A program made the position numbers and the translations under genes. A stretch of DNA of 64,000 nt from Tenodera sinensis (lineage: Eukaryota; Arthropoda; Insecta; Mantodea; Mantidae): assembly GCA_030765045.1 (NCBI GenBank), contig CM060962.1, positions 91,289,412-91,353,411 of the forward strand, read 5' to 3'. Under the pieces are notes generated by a model. That model was not told where the DNA came from, did no database searches, and was given only the letters and a program-made list of their open reading frames with translations. Numbering within the stretch: position 1 is the first letter of the stretch; each line of letters opens with the position of its first letter. Below, piece after piece: positions 58,920-64,000 of this stretch.

Positions 58920-59695
58920 TAAATGGATGCAGCCACTAAGTCTGCCTGCCGTTTGCCGGAGGTTTCTACAGATACTCTGCCTTATAGAGATGTGCAACTG
59001 TACCTCTGTTGCCATCTCTTTGTGGTCTGGCAGCAGTCATGGAAAGTGTTAGCTGGCACTCAATTGCAGACAATTAAGGACACGGTACAACCCTGGCTGA
59101 CTTCTTGCAGAGATTCCTGTCGGTCAGAGGTCGTTTTAATGCGCTTGAAGACAGGTCACACACATACCACTCATGGCCACCTTTTGCGTGGTGACCTGGT
59201 CTCTGTCTATCCAACATGTGGGGTAGGATTGTTTGTGGCACACGTTCTTCTTGATTGTCTGCAATATATTCATGAGCACCAGTCAATTGGCTTGAGCTCT
59301 ACATTTCACTCAATTTTGGGCGATGATCCGATATCTGTAGCTAAGGTGCTGTGGTTTGTCGCCCAAATTGGGTGTGCTAAGCAAGTGTAACTTGTTTTTT
59401 AGTTCTTTGGGCACTTTAACTTTTTAAGATTTCATTTCTACTATTTTAACCATGCTTTTTACCTTTTTATGTTTTAATTGTTTAGTATTTTTAGCTTTCA
59501 CCTTTTAACCACATTCGTGTATGGATGCTTCACGTTTTAATGCAATAATGTGATTTGCAATTTGGTGTTTTTACCTGTTTACTCTTTTAGATGTCTGTTT
59601 TAGCCTTCGCCTTTTAGCCAGCAAGCTTTGTGAGTGTTTTATATTTTAAAATTTGACTTTGGGCTCAAATGACCTAGCTGTCGACAGGCCCTTAA
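58920..59695 (+). mobile_element. I-like LINE 3' end, 5'-truncated (copy e)
   Basis: An open frame of 155 codons (58923-59390) encodes the tail of ORF2 with DSCRSEVVLMRLKTGHTHTT, HGHLLRGDLVSVYPTCGVGL and VAHVLLDC, where the finger is degenerate. It matches the 44.6-45.0 kb part of copy c. The 3' UTR ends TTGGGCTCAAATGACCTAGC, similar to TTGGGCACTAATGACCTTAG of copy c. CCCTTTTTAA before it and CCCTTCTTTAA after it may be an imperfect target-site duplication. Confidence 0.75.
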
Positions 59696-59754
59696 AACTC
59701 ACTCACTCACTCACTCACTCACTCACTCACTCACTCACTCACTCACTCACTCAC
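59696..59754. repeat. (ACTC)n tail of LINE copy e
   Basis: About 14 units of CTCA immediately after the LINE 3' UTR, in the place where other copies have an A-rich or triplet tail. Confidence 0.93.
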
Positions 59755-60226
59755 TTCCCTTCTTTAACACCATAATTTTGTATTTGTCCTGATTCACTTT
59801 CAGGCCCCATTCACACAATATCTTTCAGTCTCCCCTATAGCTAATTTTAGTCCAATTGCTGATATTGAACATGCCACCAAATCGTCTGCATAAAGTAACC
59901 CAGGAATATCTAGATTCTTAATTGCAGGCATATGAATACGAGGATAATACAAACAATCTAAAATATCCTCAATGAACAAATTAAACAAGATGGAGCTTAA
60001 TTTACAACCCTGTCTAAGTCCTCTCTCTTGTCCTCTGGTTACTTCCCCAAACCGCACTTAACACAAGTGTGTGTAACACAAAATTTATTTTGATAATATA
60101 GCTCACTGCAATATTCCAATCATATTCGAACTTAAGCCCTTCATATTTAATTTATACCAGAACCTTTCTCTATCCACCCAATCATAAGCTTTTTTCTAGA
60201 TCATTAAACATAGCTTACAATCAACA

Positions 60227-61917
60227 TCTCCCCTCCCAAGGAGTGTCGCCTTGTCGTGGCGGAGGGGCTAGCACCCAAACCAGACGGACTACTAAGTCTC
60301 TTTTGACCACTGATAGGCAAGAGGTGAGGGGAAGCTAAGAACATTCCAAACCGGTAGATGAGGCTCGGTAGTCTTGGTAGACGACTCATTTAGGAGAAGA
60401 GGACTCCGAAATCAAACTCCCCCAGGGGAACCTACTTCGGTAGGTCCGGGTTTGGCGCACCCGGGTTCCCGAGCCACTCACAATCATTTCACCCCCTCCA
60501 CCTTCATCAACTGTGCCATGTAATAGCCACTTCTGTTGCTATTTTTCATCACCCTCTTCCTCTTCTAGGTTTATTCTGATTATTAGTTTGTAAGACCTTA
60601 GGTTTATAACTCCTGTCTCACCAGCAGGGATCTTTCCTATCTCCATGGTCCTGTCCCACAGTTTCAGTGCGGCCCCCGACTTGTGTGCTCTTCGGAGGTC
60701 GCAGGTGCAAAGGTTGGGTGAACCCTTCCCACTGCCCCCATGTGTAGCCTTAGGTGTGGAGCCTGTCCACACCATCATGTACATCCACGTAGCTCTCTGA
60801 GGGCCCTGGGTTAGTATCACCAGCCGGATGTGTTACCGCTGACGGAACCCCAGTGTAATTAGCCACAAGTCCCATGAATTCACGTTGACTCCATTGAGGC
60901 AGCATAGCCTAAAGTGAGGAGCCACAGGCGGTTATTCCTGTGGTAAGGGCATAAAGCTGGGGTGTGCATGGTGAACAGTTTAACCATGTGGACAAACAGT
61001 GGAGATTGAAGGGTAGTCCCTCTGATGTATGCTTTGAGGTCAGTCGTGGAGGGGTCTCCATGGCAGCACAGACCGTGGAGATTTGGTGTCTTTATCTCTG
61101 AGCCCCGGATGGCAGGCTGACGCCGACGGTTCTGGAATGGGGTCCAATCCATCATGCATCCATGCAAAACTCTTTCATTTGACTCTTTTTTAGTTATGAC
61201 CATGTCATGTGATGGGAAAACGTTAAAGGACCTTAGCCTATTTTATATCAAATGGGAAATCGACAGGATTTGTGGCCCTGTGAAAAATGCAACTTGAGTT
61301 CAAGACGGTACACTGTTAATCGAGGTAAATTTTGCAGACCATGTGCAGAAACTTCTGAAAGCGACTTTGTCTGGATCCTACCCAATCTGAGTAGCTCCAC
61401 ACAAGTCGCTTAACTCATGTCAGGGAGTCGTCATCACCGCTAGTTTGGACAACCTAACCAATGAGGAGATAGTTACTGCCTCTCCTACCAGCGTGTGTGT
61501 CAAGCGTACCATCTGAGACAAAAGCAGGATGGTAAAGAGTGCGCTTTATGTACGGTGTACCTCACCTTTGAGGGCACTCAGTTACCAGAGTACATCTTCT
61601 GAGGTTACGAGCGTGCCACCATATGTCAATATGTCCCGAACCCTGTGTGCTGTTTTCAATGTCAGAAGTTCGGACATAATGAGACCTCATGCAACCATTC
61701 TGCCATTTGTGAGTGTTGTGGCCTATCTCACCATGAGGACATGACTTGTACCTGTGACTCTCAATGTGTTAACTGTGGAAGGAATCATCCATCTAGCTCA
61801 TGACAGTGCTCGAAGTATCTTGACGAAAAGAGCATTCAGGAGCTGCATGTTAAGGAACGCCTTACATTTCCTGAAGCATGTCGGTGATTTGAACAGCTCA
61901 TACCAGCTACCACTTTG
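60227..61917 (+). mobile_element. I-like LINE, copy d, 5' part only
   Basis: The 5' end reads AAGGAGTGTCGCCTTGTCGT then GGCGGAGGGGCTAG, then the conserved block CCTACTTCGGTAGGTCCGGG and TTTGGCGCACCCGGG at about 60429. The leader of 0.9 kb is colinear with copy b. The ORF1 knuckle region at 61.63-61.89 kb is readable in one frame: CCFQCQKFGHNETSC, CECCGLSHHEDMTC and CVNCGRNHPSSS, stop, then DEKSIQELHVKERLTF. It ends abruptly near 61917 against another LINE. Confidence 0.78.
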
Positions 61918-64000
61918 TTTTTCTAATAATAATGATTCTGTTATTCTTTCTAATCGGGCATTAATTATTTTGGTGTATAATTTATAAGCGGTGTTCAGGA
62001 GACTGATGCCTTGTTAGTTTGAACATTTATTTTGTTTGCCTTTCTTAAAAATTGATATTACATTGGCTTGATACCATGATGTTGGCATTAGTTTTCTTTG
62101 CCAACACTTATTTATATACTTCAATAATCTGGCATGTAGTTCTTCTCCATATTTTAGTGACTCCATATTAATACGGTCAGGTCCTATGGCTCTTCTGTTT
62201 TTTATTTTCTTCATCGCGTGTTAGTTCCTCTTCTGTGATTTCATCTACTGAATTACCAGTTTCTCCATTTCCTTTTGTTTCTTCTATGTTTCTTCTGTTT
62301 TGTACCATAATTCTTTATAATGAGTTATTCATTCTTTTTCCATAATATTACTGATATTAGCTCTATCCTTCTCATCTTTCTGCAACATTTTAATAAGTTT
62401 ATATGCGAACTGTCACCTGCGATATAAATCATGTTCAACTTAACTAACGAAATTCTCCCAGAATTCTTGCTGTGCTCTTCTTATAATTGATTTTGTTGCA
62501 CTCCTTTGTGATATTGTTCTTCTGTTTCAGGCATTTTATTTTGGACAAATTTTTTATATGCTTCTTTCTTATTTTTAATAGATTCTTCTATTTCTTCACT
62601 CCATATTCATAATCCCATTCTTCTTTGATTCTTTTTCCTTTTTGCTATTGCTTCTGTAGCTGCTTTTTAATAGCTTTTCTTTCTATATTAATCTACTCTT
62701 TTTCTACATCATCGTCTTCCTGTATTTCCTTCAATACATTTTTCAGTCTGTCTTAATATAATCGTCTTATGCTTAGCTCTTGTAATAGATTAATTTTGTA
62801 AACTGTTGCTTCTATTCCTGCTTTTATTTTACCATAATTCTTCTCCACCTTGTCCATAAATTACATTTGGTAATTACCAAATAGTGATCTGAGCTTATGC
62901 CCTGTCCTCTGTACACTGTTTTATTTATAGAGTTAATTTTGCATTTATCATTACATGGTCAATCAATGACCTTTGCCCTCTGGCACATCACATATATTTA
63001 TGAATATCTTTTGATCTATAAAATGTATTGGTAATTTTTAAATTGTTGAAAGCGGCAAAATCTTTTAGTTGTTTTCTATTTTCATTAATGTGACACTCTC
63101 CATAAATACCCACAATTTTGGGGATAGTTGATTCCCTACTCTGGTTTTCAAGCCTCCTGCAATTACTAGATTCTTGTTTTTATATTTGTTTATTTCCTTC
63201 TGTAATTTTTCATAAAATTTTACAGTTTCTGCTTTTTTGCCCTCTTCTGAAGCGTATACTCCAATTACTACTAATTGTCTTCTAGGTATTTTAAAAATTG
63301 TAGTTAATATTTGTTCATCAATAAAAGCATATCTTTCAATTCTTGTTTTCCATTTTTCATCAGCTGTAATAGCTACTCCTTTTGCTGCTCATTGTTTTGC
63401 TGTTACTCCACTGTAAATCATTGCGTTTTCCTATTGATCTGCTCGCTTCATTTTCTTTTTAGTCTCGGTGATTACACTTACATTTACTTTCATTTCTTGT
63501 AGTTCTTTAATTAATTCTGATTCTTTTGTTGCTATTCCCCTCAAATTCCACGTCCCTATTCTTAATTCTTCTGCTACTCCAAATCGTGTTTCCTTTTTCC
63601 ATTGCTGTGGTCGAACTCCATTATTGGCAGACCGCCTATATTTCTGAAGCTTACCAGTAATTAAGATGCCCTCTAGCCGCATTACAAGTGTTGAGTAAAG
63701 TAAGACCAATGGTTTCTTTGGTCAAGCAGGGTTCTTTTGTTGGGGTGTCCTCCCCTTAGATGGTTGTTTTCTCTTCGACTAACAAGAGTCCTCTTCCCGG
63801 CTTCTTTTCGGAGTTTTCTCTCCTAGATGGGTTGTCTTACTGGACTATTGAGCCCCATCTGTTCGTCCCTTTCTTCTTGGTACTTTTAATTTCCAAAGGT
63901 GAAGGGATACTTTCTATGCTTGATCTTCCACCATCATAGAGGCCGTTATCATTGCATAGGAGATCACTTAACCCAGCGATCGTTCGGCTGGCTGGTTGCT
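61918..64000 (-). mobile_element. LINE with endonuclease and RT N-terminus (minus strand), partial
   Basis: From the right edge inward, the minus strand has a leader and then ELRIGTWNLRGIATKESELI and VSVITETKKK (endonuclease start with the catalytic Asn and Glu). QLVVIGVYASEEGKK, LQKEINKYKNKNLVIAGGLK (GDFN changed to GGLK) and many stops follow. MKKIKNRRAIGPDRINMESL, WYQANVISIFKKGKQNKCSN and GISLLNTAYKLYTKIIN belong to the fingers of the reverse transcriptase. It is cut in the reverse transcriptase at about 61917. The motif style is RTE/CR1-like; clade unproven. Whether the 5' end is inside the window is unclear. Confidence 0.72.

Larger units (their letters stand above)
57650..60220 (-). mobile_element. 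LINE X (minus strand), split by a LINE 3' end
   Basis: The reverse transcriptase part at 59766-60220 encodes RGLRQGCKLSSILFNLFIED (palm B) and GLLYADDLVACS (catalytic YADD). The downstream part at 57650-58919 has VDKEIHVVGEFSYLG, LERLYLALVESRSVYGAGEI, LAWFRLGVWQLRGMRGE and CPICGEKEDEIHVIFYC, then a 3' UTR. Between them a + strand LINE 3' end has inserted (58920-59754). Stops and shifts are present throughout. It shares its C-terminus with the fragment at 51.7 kb. Confidence 0.78.

Noticed and set aside
57287..64000. Next MPI exon (DCVECMA-type block)
   Set aside because: I searched this part by eye on the + strand and found only LINE sequence, so the exon is presumed to lie beyond the window.

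Overview
The window is eukaryotic, AT-rich and dominated by transposable elements. It carries one recognisable host gene, mannose-6-phosphate isomerase (MPI), on the + strand. Four coding exons are visible (17348-17665, 33464-33605, 45829-45993, 57125-57286). They join in phase and encode about 261 residues, including all four zinc ligands. The last part of the gene lies beyond the right edge. An insect is the most likely source: the LINEs, piggyBac, hAT and mariner relatives, the tRNA-derived SINEs and a tRNA-Leu-type primer site all fit. The very large repeat-filled introns and signs of CpG decay suggest a big-genome hemimetabolous insect. The order is an inference, not a demonstration.

Layout. 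1-2795: minus-strand I/jockey-like LINE with intact ORF1 and an uninterrupted ORF2 endonuclease that runs off the left edge. 3.0-6.0 kb: poly-C, a long hairpin element, a 360-bp palindromic MITE and huge triplet microsatellites. 6.3-15 kb: transposase zinc-finger remnant, LINE remnant, SINE with perfect target-site duplication, deleted mariner, composite microsatellite, and a decayed hAT whose right end is tandemly duplicated. 15-17.3 kb: no gene seen, then the first MPI exon.

MPI intron 1 (17.7-33.5 kb) holds a full-length but broken LINE. It is split by a piggyBac (TTAA duplication) and by a non-autonomous LTR element with 542-bp LTRs. A second, 3'-truncated LINE and a DDE transposase remnant follow. 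Intron 2 (33.6-45.8 kb) holds a DDE remnant, several SINEs, and an old LINE split by an I-like LINE that itself contains a MITE. Intron 3 (46.0-57.1 kb) holds a decayed ORF of a repeated family I cannot class, and a LINE RNase H split by one piggyBac-like element that contains a deleted copy of another. It also holds a hAT with a perfect 8-bp duplication, mariner debris and a second hairpin element. The visible part of intron 4 (57.3-64 kb) holds four more LINE fragments.

Nothing here forms a multi-gene pathway. The functional story is one housekeeping enzyme gene stretched over at least 40 kb by serial and nested insertions. Removing the insertions restores LINE reading frames at several junctions. 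I found no CRISPR, operon, rRNA or free-standing tRNA gene.
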